From NCBI RefSeq assembly GCF_024168485.1, contig NZ_JALJVY010000007.1:1-64000 (forward strand): DNA of 64,000 bases, given 5' to 3'. Positions 42,044 to 50,543 of the stretch are shown one piece after another (positions within the stretch are counted from its first letter, which is position 1; every line of letters starts with the position of its first letter). Under the pieces are notes generated by a model that saw only the letters and a list, made by a program, of their open reading frames with translations, was not told where the DNA came from and did no database searches. This stretch comes from Sphingobium sp. OAS761 (GTDB taxonomy: Bacteria; Pseudomonadota; Alphaproteobacteria; Sphingomonadales; Sphingomonadaceae). A program made the translations under genes and the position numbers.

Positions 42044-43816
42044 GTGAGGATCGCAGCCATTCTGCTCGGCGGAACTTCGTTAATGGGTTTGGGCGGCTGT
42101 GCGCCCCCCCACTCGCTGGGCGCAGGGGCGGACCGCGCGCCCTATGCGGCAACGCTGATCGTCACTGACGATGACGCGACCGGGACCGTCGGCGATGGCA
42201 AGCTGTCCTTGGTAGAAGCGATCGGCCTTGCCAACGGCACCCTTGCGCCAGAAAGGCTGTCGGAAGGAGAGAAGCGCAGCGTCACCGGAACGCCCGGCCC
42301 TGCAAGCCACGACCAGATCCGTTTCGACGTTCCGGGCGGCGTGGTTCGTTTCCCGCTCCAGGTCCAGACGAAGCCGAGCCAGGAATTTGCGGTACTTTCA
42401 TCAACGTCGAAAATCGCCGCGCTGACAGGCAATGACGGCGACGCAATCTCCGGCAAGGGGATACGATTCATCAATGGAACCGAGGGTGCCGCTGACACGG
42501 CCAATAGTGCGGATCATGAAAAGGGCGCGCCGCTCGGCGGCACCGCGCTTGTCGTGCAAAGTTCGAACATGCTGATCGAAGGCGTCACCTTCGAGCGCTT
42601 CATCCACAGCATTTCCTTCCAGCCTGCCTCAGGCGCGGGGTCGCTGGAGAATATCCGCCTGTCAAACAATCGCTTTCACAATGGCGGCGGCGTGAGCTTT
42701 AGCGGCATCACCGCCAACGGCGAACGCAGTGCGCTGCGCAACGTCATCGTCAGCGGCAACGAGTTTCTAGGGCCACGCGTCTTCGGCGGCGAATATCCCA
42801 GCAAGTTGCACAATGCGATATCCTTCGTCGGCGCCGGTGGCCAAGCCGCGCGCACGGCCGACAAGGGCGACGTCGTCCTCGAAAATCTCGAAGTGACAAA
42901 TAATGTGATAAAGGAATTTGCCGGCGGCGTGCAGGCCCAGCCGCTTCAGACACTCTTCGCCCCGAACAGCGGAGGGCGGCTGACCGGCCTCAAGATCACC
43001 GGCAATGATATCTCGCTGGATGCCGACGCGCCCGACCCCGCCATCTACATATGGGGCGGCGTGGCCGTTAATGGTCAGATTTCAAAGGCAAAGGTGTCCG
43101 ACGTCCTCATCCAGAACAATCGCATACAGGGCAACGGCCATATTGTTTACATAGTCGGCGCCGAGGCGCTGCTGGGGGGAACGACGCCATCTACCGACAT
43201 TCATATGGATAATGTGCGCATCCTCGACAACCATATCTCGGCCCGGTCGCAATGCGGATTCGGCATCACGGCGATCCCTGCGTTTCCTGAAATGAACGGT
43301 CCGCCCGCCAAAGGTTTGAGCCTGAGCAACATTGTCATCAGCGGCAACATTATCGACAACTGCAAGGTCGGAGCGATGGCTGCGGCGGTATATAATGTCG
43401 GCGCTCCCGGCGTCAGTTCCGGCAACTGGATCGACGGACTGACCTTTGAAGGCAACAATATTTCGGGAGGCGAGACGGGTATCCTGGTCGCGGGCGGCTT
43501 GCTGATGGCGGGCGAGATCAAGGGCGTAGCCGGGATAGAGAGCAACATCGTCCGAGGCGTAGCGATCCGGAAGAACATCTTCGGCACGAGCAAGGCCGGG
43601 ATCACCGTCGCGGGAGCCTTCGCAATTGGGAAAGGCGAAGGATCCCTCACCGGCAACCGGGTCGAAATCGCGACGATCGAGCAGAACAGGCTGAAATCGG
43701 GGAGCACTGCCCATCTGTGCACAACCGCCCCACAGATCGTCGTGGAAGGACCAGCCAAAGCCGATCAAAATATCGTGGTCGGCGCACCATCCTTTTGTCG
43801 CCTCGCCGGAGATTGA
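42044..43816 (+). CDS. beta-helix lipoprotein with CSLREA-like domain
   Basis: A 590-residue lipoprotein: signal to Cys19 (GLGGC), then TDDDATGTVGDGKLSLVEAIG, a CSLREA-like opening, and parallel beta-helix repeats (Asn/Gly/Ile-rich, e.g. NIRLSNNRFHNGGGVSFSGI; many NVxIxGNxI turns). The GTG at 42044 is chosen for AAGGA seven bases upstream and the lipoprotein signal it gives. Beta-helix proteins of this type bind or cleave polysaccharide or other large ligands, or act as surface adhesins; no catalytic residues could be assigned. It lies in the same direction as the TonB receptor 168 bases upstream and could be its surface-exposed partner. Confidence 0.8.
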   Translation: MRIAAILLGGTSLMGLGGCAPPHSLGAGADRAPYAATLIVTDDDATGTVGDGKLSLVEAIGLANGTLAPERLSEGEKRSVTGTPGPASHDQIRFDVPGGVVRFPLQVQTKPSQEFAVLSSTSKIAALTGNDGDAISGKGIRFINGTEGAADTANSADHEKGAPLGGTALVVQSSNMLIEGVTFERFIHSISFQPASGAGSLENIRLSNNRFHNGGGVSFSGITANGERSALRNVIVSGNEFLGPRVFGGEYPSKLHNAISFVGAGGQAARTADKGDVVLENLEVTNNVIKEFAGGVQAQPLQTLFAPNSGGRLTGLKITGNDISLDADAPDPAIYIWGGVAVNGQISKAKVSDVLIQNNRIQGNGHIVYIVGAEALLGGTTPSTDIHMDNVRILDNHISARSQCGFGITAIPAFPEMNGPPAKGLSLSNIVISGNIIDNCKVGAMAAAVYNVGAPGVSSGNWIDGLTFEGNNISGGETGILVAGGLLMAGEIKGVAGIESNIVRGVAIRKNIFGTSKAGITVAGAFAIGKGEGSLTGNRVEIATIEQNRLKSGSTAHLCTTAPQIVVEGPAKADQNIVVGAPSFCRLAGD

Positions 43817-43899
43817 CGGCGGCAGAGTCCCGTCAATTGAAGCCCGGACTGCAACCTCGTCAACTTGCTTGATCAGTGCGGGCCAACTAGCAAACCTGC

Positions 43900-44637
43900 A
43901 TGAATGACACCGTTCACACAAAACGAACCCTTGGTACCAAGCGACGCGCGGGCCGGCCTCGCAGGTTGACGATAGAACAGGTGGTCGATGCTGCGCTCGC
44001 GATCGGCATCAACAAGATGACAATGCAATCGGTCGCCGATCATTTGGGCGTGGGAAAGCCGCTGCTGTACAATTATGTGACCAGTCGCGAAGAACTGGTG
44101 CGTATGGCCCAGGCTCGCGCCAGCCGGAAGGTGGAGATGCCCGAAAACACAGGGCAACCATGGGCGGTCTGGATCCTGCAATATGCCGCTGCAGTTTTCG
44201 ATATTCTGACGGCGGATGGTGACTTGCTGGAAGCCTGGATCGAGGGAAGCCCGCAACCGGTGGCCGATGTCGGATCCGTAATCATGTGGGTCGATGTTTT
44301 GTCGGGGCATGGCTTTTCGGGTGAAGAGGCGTTGCTCCTGCGTTCAGCCGTATCGCATCTCGTTATAGGCGCAGCTGCGGGCAGCAAGCATCGCCGCGCC
44401 ATGAAGAAGAAGGCGCGTAGCTATCAAGAGGGTCTGCAAGCGGCATTTTCCCAATTGCCGACGCGACAGGCGAATACGCTCACTCCATATATCGACATGT
44501 TGGCCCGGGGCATTGAACCGGGGAGTTGGGAGTTTGCCCTTTACCTTCTTCTACAAGGGGTTAGCCAGTCCCGCAGCTTGATCGGCGCGCCGTTACAAAG
44601 CCTGCCTTTCTCGGAACTGGCGCTCCCTCAAAACTAA
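43900..44637 (+). CDS. TetR/AcrR-family regulator
   Basis: A 245-residue regulator: N-terminal RRAGRPRRLTIEQVVDAALA helix-turn-helix with SVADHLGVGKPLLYNYVTSR and a TetR_C-type helical domain. It lies upstream of, and on the same strand as, the Baeyer-Villiger monooxygenase and is separated from it by about 150 bases that contain the CAACGTACGTTG palindrome. It probably senses the monooxygenase substrate. Its own promoter region shows no further obvious palindrome. Confidence 0.85.
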   Translation: MNDTVHTKRTLGTKRRAGRPRRLTIEQVVDAALAIGINKMTMQSVADHLGVGKPLLYNYVTSREELVRMAQARASRKVEMPENTGQPWAVWILQYAAAVFDILTADGDLLEAWIEGSPQPVADVGSVIMWVDVLSGHGFSGEEALLLRSAVSHLVIGAAAGSKHRRAMKKKARSYQEGLQAAFSQLPTRQANTLTPYIDMLARGIEPGSWEFALYLLLQGVSQSRSLIGAPLQSLPFSELALPQN

Positions 44638-44714
44638 CACACATCCATCCGCTCTTATTTTTGACCACATAGTCATAAAATCGTTGCCTTCGCTCCGAGC
44701 CCGGCATATTCGTG

Positions 44715-44726
44715 CAACGTACGTTG
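44715..44726. promoter_or_regulatory. candidate TetR operator upstream of the monooxygenase
   Basis: CAACGTACGTTG is a perfect 12-base palindrome about 60 bases before the BVMO start, in a region that also has AT-rich promoter-like sequence (tcataaaatcg around 44671). Size and type match TetR-family operators; the TetR gene just upstream is the natural candidate. Confidence 0.5.
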
Positions 44727-44784
44727 TAATGAAATCGAACCGGCGCGACCCACAGTTTGGCGGTGGTATCGGAAGGAGAGATAG

Positions 44785-46770
44785 ATGCACATGAACATCG
44801 GCCACGCCGATCGTCGCGAGGAAGCCGTTTCGCTCGAAACGATTGTAAACGACCTGGATCCGATCATCGTCCTGCTCAGCCTGATCCACATCACGGGCGA
44901 TCGCCATCTCCTTCATCATTACGGGCCGCTACTGGAGGGCACACAGGACCAGCAGCGCTCTGCCTTCTCTGATACCGGCGAGCACGAGCACAAGCGCGCC
45001 GATCCGGCGATCGTGGCTGAGATCCGCGCGATGCTGTTGACCGAGATGCACGACAACCCACAACCGCTGCTGGGTGAACCGGACCCGGCGTTGTTCCGCG
45101 AGATGCTGAAGCTCGCGCTCGGCCAGGAACTTCCCGAAGCGTCGATTGGGCCGGCCCGCCACCATGGCGGCTTTGCGACCGACACCCGCATCCGGAAGCA
45201 GGAAGTGTTGCCGCCTGCTGATTTCAAGGTCGTAGTGATCGGGGGCGGGATGCACGGCATCAACGCGGCGATCAAGCTCAAGCAGGCAGGCTTCGCCTAC
45301 ACAGTGCTGGAAAGCCGGCATGAAATTGGCGGCACCTGGTCGATCAACCGTTATCCCGGCGCGGCGGTCGACACGCCGAGCGTCCAATATTCCTACTCGT
45401 TCGATCCCAATCCGTCCTGGACGAAATTCTATCCCATGAAGGACGAGTTCCTGGAATATCTGGAGCGAGTGGCTGACAAGCACCGCATCCGCCCCAACAT
45501 TCACCTCAACACGACGATGCAATCTGCGGAGTGGAATGAGGACCGTCAGCTCTGGATCGTCAAGGCGGTTCGGGACGGCGAGGAGGTGACCTACGAAGCC
45601 AACGCCGTGATCCTCAGCGTCGGCGTGCTCTCGCGTCCGCGCTGGCCGAATGTGCAGGGCCAGGACAAGTTTCAGGGCCCGATCCTGCATTCGGCAGCGT
45701 GGGACGAGTCGGTCGATCTCACCGGAAAGCGCGTGGCCGTCATCGGCACCGGGTGCAGCGGCGTCCAACTCACTCGCGCCCTTTCGGAACAGGCCGCGCA
45801 TGTAACCACCGTCCAGCGCCAGCCGGACTATATCATGCCCAATCCCCAGGCTCTGGCGTCCGTGCCCGAACTTGAGCGGCTGGCGATGGAGCGAATCCCC
45901 TATGTAACGCAGTGGAAGCGGCTTCAAAGTCTGGCCAGCCAGTTGATGGACATGCGCGGAATGATGGCGATGGACCATGAATGGCACGAAAAGACCGGCG
46001 GCTTCGGTCCGATGAACGACGCCATGACCAGGATGAGCCTTGACTATCTGGCCAGCAAATTTCCCGACGACCCAGAGATGGTGCGCAAGCTTACCCCGCC
46101 CTATCCGTTGTTCGGCAAGCGCCCCATCCTCGATTGCGGCTATTATGATGCGCTGAAGAAGCCGCATGTCGATCTGATCGAAGGCGCACTGGCCGGGTTC
46201 GAAGAGAAAGCGATCCTGCTTGAGGACGGCACGCGGATCGAGTGCGAAGCGGTGGCGCTCGCCACCGGCTTTTACCTCGACTGGTACAGCACGATGCACT
46301 TTGTCGGCCGCAGCGGGAAGACGCTGAAGGAAACCTTCACACCTTACCCCTTCGCCTATGAAGGGATCACGGTGCCCGACTTCCCTAACCTGTTCATCAC
46401 CCACGGGCCTAACTGCAACCTGACGGCAAACGCGGCGGTGATCGGCGAGCAACAAGTGCATTACATCATCGAAATGCTGCAAACGATGGTCGAGGAGGAC
46501 ATCAGCTCGGTCGAGCCGGACGTTGAGGCGACGCGCGCCTACAATGAATGGACGCAGGAAAAGCTGAACGACACGGCCTGGTATCGCAAGGGCAAGGCGC
46601 ACGGCTATTACCGCCATGACGAAAGCGGCCGGATCGTCATCGCAACACCGCGCCACAATTCCACCGTCTGGCACGCCATGCAGCAGCCCAACATGGACCA
46701 TTTCGTCGTTACCCGAAGCAAAGATGCCAAGCCGCGGGAAGCCCGCGAAATGGTCATGCTGAGCATATGA
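44785..46770 (+). CDS. Baeyer-Villiger monooxygenase, HAPMO-like
   Basis: A 661-residue FAD/NADPH enzyme. The BVMO fingerprint F-x-G-x3-H-x3-W is FQGPILHSAAW at residues 296-306, between two Rossmann motifs, GGGMHG at 153-158 and GTGCSG at 321-326. The first 140 residues form an extra helical domain (LETIVNDLDPIIVLLSLIHI, then ITGDRHLLHHYGPLLEGTQD) with the pattern of 4-hydroxyacetophenone monooxygenase (HAPMO), so an aromatic or ketone substrate that yields an ester is likely. AGGAGAG lies before the ATG. A TetR gene and operator precede it; a hairpin terminator and the IS630 element follow. Confidence 0.9.
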   Translation: MHMNIGHADRREEAVSLETIVNDLDPIIVLLSLIHITGDRHLLHHYGPLLEGTQDQQRSAFSDTGEHEHKRADPAIVAEIRAMLLTEMHDNPQPLLGEPDPALFREMLKLALGQELPEASIGPARHHGGFATDTRIRKQEVLPPADFKVVVIGGGMHGINAAIKLKQAGFAYTVLESRHEIGGTWSINRYPGAAVDTPSVQYSYSFDPNPSWTKFYPMKDEFLEYLERVADKHRIRPNIHLNTTMQSAEWNEDRQLWIVKAVRDGEEVTYEANAVILSVGVLSRPRWPNVQGQDKFQGPILHSAAWDESVDLTGKRVAVIGTGCSGVQLTRALSEQAAHVTTVQRQPDYIMPNPQALASVPELERLAMERIPYVTQWKRLQSLASQLMDMRGMMAMDHEWHEKTGGFGPMNDAMTRMSLDYLASKFPDDPEMVRKLTPPYPLFGKRPILDCGYYDALKKPHVDLIEGALAGFEEKAILLEDGTRIECEAVALATGFYLDWYSTMHFVGRSGKTLKETFTPYPFAYEGITVPDFPNLFITHGPNCNLTANAAVIGEQQVHYIIEMLQTMVEEDISSVEPDVEATRAYNEWTQEKLNDTAWYRKGKAHGYYRHDESGRIVIATPRHNSTVWHAMQQPNMDHFVVTRSKDAKPREAREMVMLSI

Positions 46771-46777
46771 AAAGCAA

Positions 46778-46805
46778 GCGGGTCGGGAAGTAATTACCGA
46801 CCCGC
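46778..46805 (+). terminator. terminator after the Baeyer-Villiger monooxygenase
   Basis: GCGGGTCGG and CCGACCCGC form a perfect 9-bp stem around gaagtaatta, beginning 8 bases after the BVMO stop. No long T-run follows, so termination strength is uncertain. Confidence 0.6.
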
Positions 46806-46875
46806 AAGCCGATCTGGTGCAAGGGGATTGAGAAGGCGCGCGAGTTCAGCCTCGTGTCCTGGCGGCCGGAAGCCG

Positions 46876-47973
46876 CTATTCACCTGAATCCAAAGTTCGG
46901 CTCATTGTTTTTTGGCAGAAGCGCTTGACGGATGCGAGGATATCGTCGGCGGATTTGACCCACTTGTAGGGCTTGGGTTTCTCGTTGTGGGCGGCGATGA
47001 AGGCGGCGATATCGGCTTCGAGTTCCGCGGTTGATCGGTGGACGCCTCGCTGCAACTGCTTGCGCGTCAGCTCGGCAAACCAGCGTTCGACCTGATTGAT
47101 CCACGATGCTGACGTTGGCGTGAAGTGCACATGCCAGTGCGGCCGACGGGCGAGCCATGCCTTGATCCTGGGGGTCTTGTGGGTGGCATAGTTGTCCATC
47201 ACCAGGTGGACTTCGGGGCCTTGGGGCATCGCCGCATCGATCTGCTTGAGAAAGTCGAGGAACTCGGTCGCGCGGTGCCGCTTGTAGCATTTGCCGATCA
47301 CGGCGCCGGTGGCGATGTCGAGCGCGGCGAACAGCAATGTTGTGCCGTTGCGCACGTAGGTATGGGTACGCCGCTCGGGCATGCCGGGCGCCATGGGCAG
47401 GACCGGCTGCTCGCGATCGAGTGCCTGAATCTGCGATTTCTCGTCCACGCACAGCACCACCGCGCGGTTCGGAGGCGACAGGTAAAGGCCGACAATGTCC
47501 TGAACCTTGTCGACGAAGAGCGGATCAGTGGACAGCTTGAACGTCTCCGAGCGGTGCGGTTGCAAGCCGAACGCACCCCAGATCCGACGGATCGTCGTGT
47601 GCGACAACCCAGCCTCCGCCGCCATCGAACGGATCGACCAATGCGTGGCGTCCTTGGGCGTGGTGTTCAGCGTGCGCTCGATCACCCGCGCGACTTGTGC
47701 ATCGCTCACCGTGCGCGGCCGGCCCGCCCGATACTCGTCGGTCAGCCCTTCAATGCCAGCTTGCGCAAAACGACGCCGCCATTTGCCGACCGTGTGCTCG
47801 TGAACTCCGAGCCGCTCGGCAACCTCCTTGCTCTGCAACCCGTCCGCGCACAGCAGGACCATCCGGCAGCGGTCCGATAACGAACGCGGTGCCTTGTGAC
47901 GCCGCACCTGCGATTCAAGGAACGTCCGATCAGCAGCACTCAATGCCAAAACGTCCGCCTGACGACCAACCAT
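46876..47973 (-). CDS. IS630-family transposase
   Basis: A 365-residue transposase with a helix-turn-helix start (RRHKAPRSLSDRCRMVLLCA, KEVAERLGVHEHTVGKWRRR) and a DDE domain: first Asp in VVLCVDEKSQIQALDR, second in VHLVMDNYATHKTPRIKAW, and Glu in INQVERWFAELTRKQLQRG. All three acidic residues are present and the frame is uninterrupted, so the element may be active. Its stop lies within the left terminal repeat. Confidence 0.95.
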   Translation of the reverse strand: MVGRQADVLALSAADRTFLESQVRRHKAPRSLSDRCRMVLLCADGLQSKEVAERLGVHEHTVGKWRRRFAQAGIEGLTDEYRAGRPRTVSDAQVARVIERTLNTTPKDATHWSIRSMAAEAGLSHTTIRRIWGAFGLQPHRSETFKLSTDPLFVDKVQDIVGLYLSPPNRAVVLCVDEKSQIQALDREQPVLPMAPGMPERRTHTYVRNGTTLLFAALDIATGAVIGKCYKRHRATEFLDFLKQIDAAMPQGPEVHLVMDNYATHKTPRIKAWLARRPHWHVHFTPTSASWINQVERWFAELTRKQLQRGVHRSTAELEADIAAFIAAHNEKPKPYKWVKSADDILASVKRFCQKTMSRTLDSGE

Positions 47974-48036
47974 CCATGCCTCCTGCTATCGACAGGATGA
48001 ATATACAATGTAGCTTATTTCAGTTCCAGATGACTA
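46877..48036 (-). mobile_element. IS630-family insertion sequence
   Basis: About 1160 bases with imperfect inverted repeats at both ends: left CTATTCACCTGAATCC onward (46876), right CTAGTCATCTGGAACT onward when read from 48036 on the minus strand (about 22 of 33 positions match). TA dinucleotides lie at both outer edges, as expected for IS630/Tc1-type TA targets. It encodes one intact transposase and appears complete. Its right end touches the end of the neighbouring IS5-type element. Exact borders are inferred. Confidence 0.7.
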
Positions 48037-48800
48037 GGCCGTAGACTCATAAGCGCGCAACCACAGCCGCATTGAGGCGAGTTGGACCATAGCAAGGAAG
48101 TTGTCGGCCAGTTTGTCATAGCGGGTGGCGACGCGGCGGAAGTGTTTGAGTTTGGAGAAGAAGCGCTCGATCAGGTTGCGTTCGCGATACAGCCGTTTGC
48201 TGAAGCAAGGCTTCCACTTTCGATTGGATTTGCCCGGGATGTTGGGCGTCGCGCCCTGCTCCTCGATCAGCGTGCGGATGCGATCAGCATCGTAGGCCTT
48301 GTCGGCGAGCACGATCATGTGCGGCCCAAGGTGATTGAGCAGATCGCCGGCGACTTGGCCATCATGTGCCTGCCCAGCGGTCAGGCCGAGCCGGATCGGG
48401 AGGCCTTGCGCATCGACAACCGCGTGGATTTTGGTGGTGAGCCCGCCTCGGGAGCGACCGAGACAATGATCTTGATCCCCCTTTTTGCCGTCGCAGCCTG
48501 TTGGTGCGCCCTGATGGAAGTACTGTCGATCATCTGGATGTCGCCGTCATGCGCGGCGGTGATTGTGTCCATCAGCCGATCCCGCACGCCTGCTTTCCGC
48601 CATCGTACGAAGAGGTTGTAGCAGGTGGTCCGTGGACCATAGCGTTCGGGCAGATCGCGCCATGGCGCACCAGATCGCAGTACCCAGAAGATGCCGTTCA
48701 GCACTCGCCGGTCATCGACGCGCGGCACACCTCGCGGCTTGTTGGGTAGTAGCGGCTGGATCACACGCCACTCGAAGTCGGTCAGGTCATAGCGGCTCAT
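48034..48800 (-). CDS. IS5-family transposase encoded in two overlapping frames
   Basis: The upstream frame (48381-48800) begins MSRYDLTDFEWRVIQPLLP, the IS5/IS427 N-terminal domain, and continues to MDTITAAHDGDIQMIDSTSI with the first Asp. The downstream frame (48034-48318) begins in MIVLADKAYDADRIRTLIEE and ends with the RYDKLADNFLAM and LRAYESTA C-terminus, containing the second Asp and the Glu in NLIERFFSKLKHF. They join across an AAAAAGGGGG run near 48478-48488, a slippery site used for programmed -1/+1 frameshifting in IS427-type elements; a genuine mutation cannot be excluded. Intact enzyme if shifted. Confidence 0.75.
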
Positions 48801-48821
48801 GCCGACGCTGAATCAGAAACC
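48037..48821 (-). mobile_element. IS5-family (IS427-like) insertion sequence
   Basis: About 785 bases. Probable terminal repeats share GG-n5-GA-y-TCA: GGCCGTAGACTCA read from 48037 and GGTTTCTGATTCA read inward from 48821. A two-part transposase gene fills the element. No clear target duplication was found, perhaps because the IS630 element abuts the left end. Boundaries are inferred. Confidence 0.6.
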
Positions 48822-48838
48822 GGACGCGCGGGAAAGCC

Positions 48839-49174
48839 TTAAGATGGCAATGACTCTGGTGGAGGTGGAACATCATAAAGAGGTCCAACGCCCCACGTCG
48901 GCGGCAGATCAAGATCGGCCTGATCGCACCAAGTCAGCCGTCCATCCTTATAGGCTTCGCTTTCAGCAAGGTCAGAATGGACGGTTCGCATCGCCAGCAT
49001 GAGCGCCTGGACGCCGTCTTCACCGCATGCATATCGGCGAACTTCCCGCTCGGGCCACCCTATGGAATAGCGGCACTGGAATTCGCCGCCCGGCGCCTTC
49101 GCAGGCGTATAGAAGCGAACAACCAGGTCGTTACCATCAAGCGCAAATCGGCGTTCTACAAAGGGTGCTTCCAT
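48839..49174 (-). CDS. DUF6968-like hypothetical protein
   Basis: A 111-residue protein beginning MEAPFVERRFALDGNDLVVR, followed by FYTPAKAPGGEFQCRYSIGW and a Trp/Leu-rich C-terminal part (GRLTWCDQADLDLP). The block resembles the DUF6968 family of short sphingomonad and rhizobial proteins, function unknown; assignment is by memory of the pattern. GGAGAGG lies before the ATG at 49174, which is preferred to an upstream start at 49225. It precedes the phhB gene by 60 bases on the same strand; a link to aromatic catabolism is possible but unproven. Confidence 0.5.
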   Translation of the reverse strand: MEAPFVERRFALDGNDLVVRFYTPAKAPGGEFQCRYSIGWPEREVRRYACGEDGVQALMLAMRTVHSDLAESEAYKDGRLTWCDQADLDLPPTWGVGPLYDVPPPPESLPS

Positions 49175-49236
49175 CGGTCCTCTCCGTCGCCCAAGGAGTT
49201 TGCCATCAGGCAGCGGCGGCAACAACCTTCATGGGT

Positions 49237-49536
49237 TCACGACCTAATACAGAACGAGAGCGCCGACACCTTCCGAGCCAAATTGATGTCCCGCTCCGAC
49301 AGGCCATCGGTATCATGGGTCGTCAGCAAGACGGAAACACGCCCGTAAACGTTCGACCATTCCGGGTGGTGATCGGCTTTTTCCGCTTCCAGCGCCACGG
49401 CCGTCATGAAGGAGAAAGCGGTCACGAAATCGGGGAACTGGAACGTCCGCACGATCGCGTCGCGATCCGGTTCATGCGTCCATTCCGGAAGCGACGAGAG
49501 CGCCTGGGTTCGTTCCTGCTCGGTCAATCGTTGCAT
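49237..49536 (-). CDS. phhB: 4a-hydroxytetrahydrobiopterin dehydratase PhhB
   Basis: A 99-residue pterin-4a-carbinolamine dehydratase with the catalytic VALEAEKADHHPEWSNVY (three His/Trp-rich site, HHPEW) and the family C-terminus. It recycles the tetrahydrobiopterin cofactor of phenylalanine hydroxylase, encoded upstream in the same operon. Its start overlaps the FAH stop by one base (TGATG). Last gene of phhA-sORF-hpd-VOC-fah-phhB. Confidence 0.95.
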   Translation of the reverse strand: MQRLTEQERTQALSSLPEWTHEPDRDAIVRTFQFPDFVTAFSFMTAVALEAEKADHHPEWSNVYGRVSVLLTTHDTDGLSERDINLARKVSALSFCIRS

Positions 49537-50543
49537 CAGATAGCCTTCACGCCCTGGTCGATCGCACCGAACAGCGGTTGACCGGCACCATCCTCCATCC
49601 AGATCCGGACCCTGTCACCATAGTTGAGGAAAGGCGTTGCCGGCGCGCCGTCGCGGATCGTCTCGACCATCCGCACCTCCGCGATGCAGCTGTAGCCAAG
49701 GCCGCCATCGGCGACAGGCCGACCGGGGCCGCCGTCCGCATCGCGATTGGAGACGGTGCCTGAACCCACGATCGTGCCGGCGCCCAGCGAGCGGGTCTTG
49801 GCGAGATGCGCGATCAGCGTCCCGAAATCGAAGGTCATGTCGACGCCGGCATCGGCGCGGCCGAACGGCTGGCCGTTGAGATCGACTTGCAGCGTCCCGT
49901 GCAGCTTGCCGTCCGTCCACCGGTCGCCCAGCGCGTCGGTCGTCACGAAGACGGGCGACAGCGCGCTGGCAGGCTTGGACTGGTAGAAGCCGAAGCCCTT
50001 GGCGAGTTCGCCGGGAATGAGGTTGCGCAGCGACACGTCGTTGACGAGGCCGACGAGCCGGATCAAGCCGCGCGCGGCTTCTGGGGACACACCCTGCGGG
50101 ACATCGCCAGTGACGACGACAACCTCGGCCTCCATGTCGCAGCCCCAGCCCTCGTCGGCGAGCGGGATCGCATCGCAAGGCCCCAGGAACCTGTCCGATC
50201 CGCCCTGATAGACGAGCGGGTCATGCCAGAAGCTTTCGGGCAATTCCGCCCCGCGCGCACGTCGCACCAGTTCGACATGGTTCACATAGGCCGAGCCATC
50301 GGCCCATTGATAAGCGCGGGGGAGCGGCGCGGCGAGCCTGGCGGAATCCAGCGGCTGCCCGGCGACCGATCCGCTCGCCAGTTCATCGGCAAGCGCCTTG
50401 AGCTTCGGCTCGGCGGCTGCCCAGTCGTCCAGCGCCGCCTGCATTGTCGGGACGATCGCCCCGGCCTCGACATAGTGGGACAGATCGTCCGACACGACGA
50501 TCAGGCGGCCGTCACGCCCATGCTTCAGACTGGCGAGCTTCAT
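49536..50543 (-). CDS. fahA: fumarylacetoacetate hydrolase-family protein (probable fumarylacetoacetase)
   Basis: A 335-residue FAH-fold hydrolase: SH3-like N-terminal domain, then the catalytic core with PAYVNHVELVRRARGAELPE, a metal-binding region WGCDMEAEVVVVTGDVPQGV (conserved Glu/Asp/Glu pattern), and the C-terminal GTIVGSGTVSNRD and GYSCIAEVRMVET. In context it should cleave fumarylacetoacetate to fumarate and acetoacetate, the last step of tyrosine breakdown. ATG at 50543 (MKLASLKHG) gives normal length; it overlaps the VOC gene by 4 bases. Confidence 0.85.
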   Translation of the reverse strand: MKLASLKHGRDGRLIVVSDDLSHYVEAGAIVPTMQAALDDWAAAEPKLKALADELASGSVAGQPLDSARLAAPLPRAYQWADGSAYVNHVELVRRARGAELPESFWHDPLVYQGGSDRFLGPCDAIPLADEGWGCDMEAEVVVVTGDVPQGVSPEAARGLIRLVGLVNDVSLRNLIPGELAKGFGFYQSKPASALSPVFVTTDALGDRWTDGKLHGTLQVDLNGQPFGRADAGVDMTFDFGTLIAHLAKTRSLGAGTIVGSGTVSNRDADGGPGRPVADGGLGYSCIAEVRMVETIRDGAPATPFLNYGDRVRIWMEDGAGQPLFGAIDQGVKAI

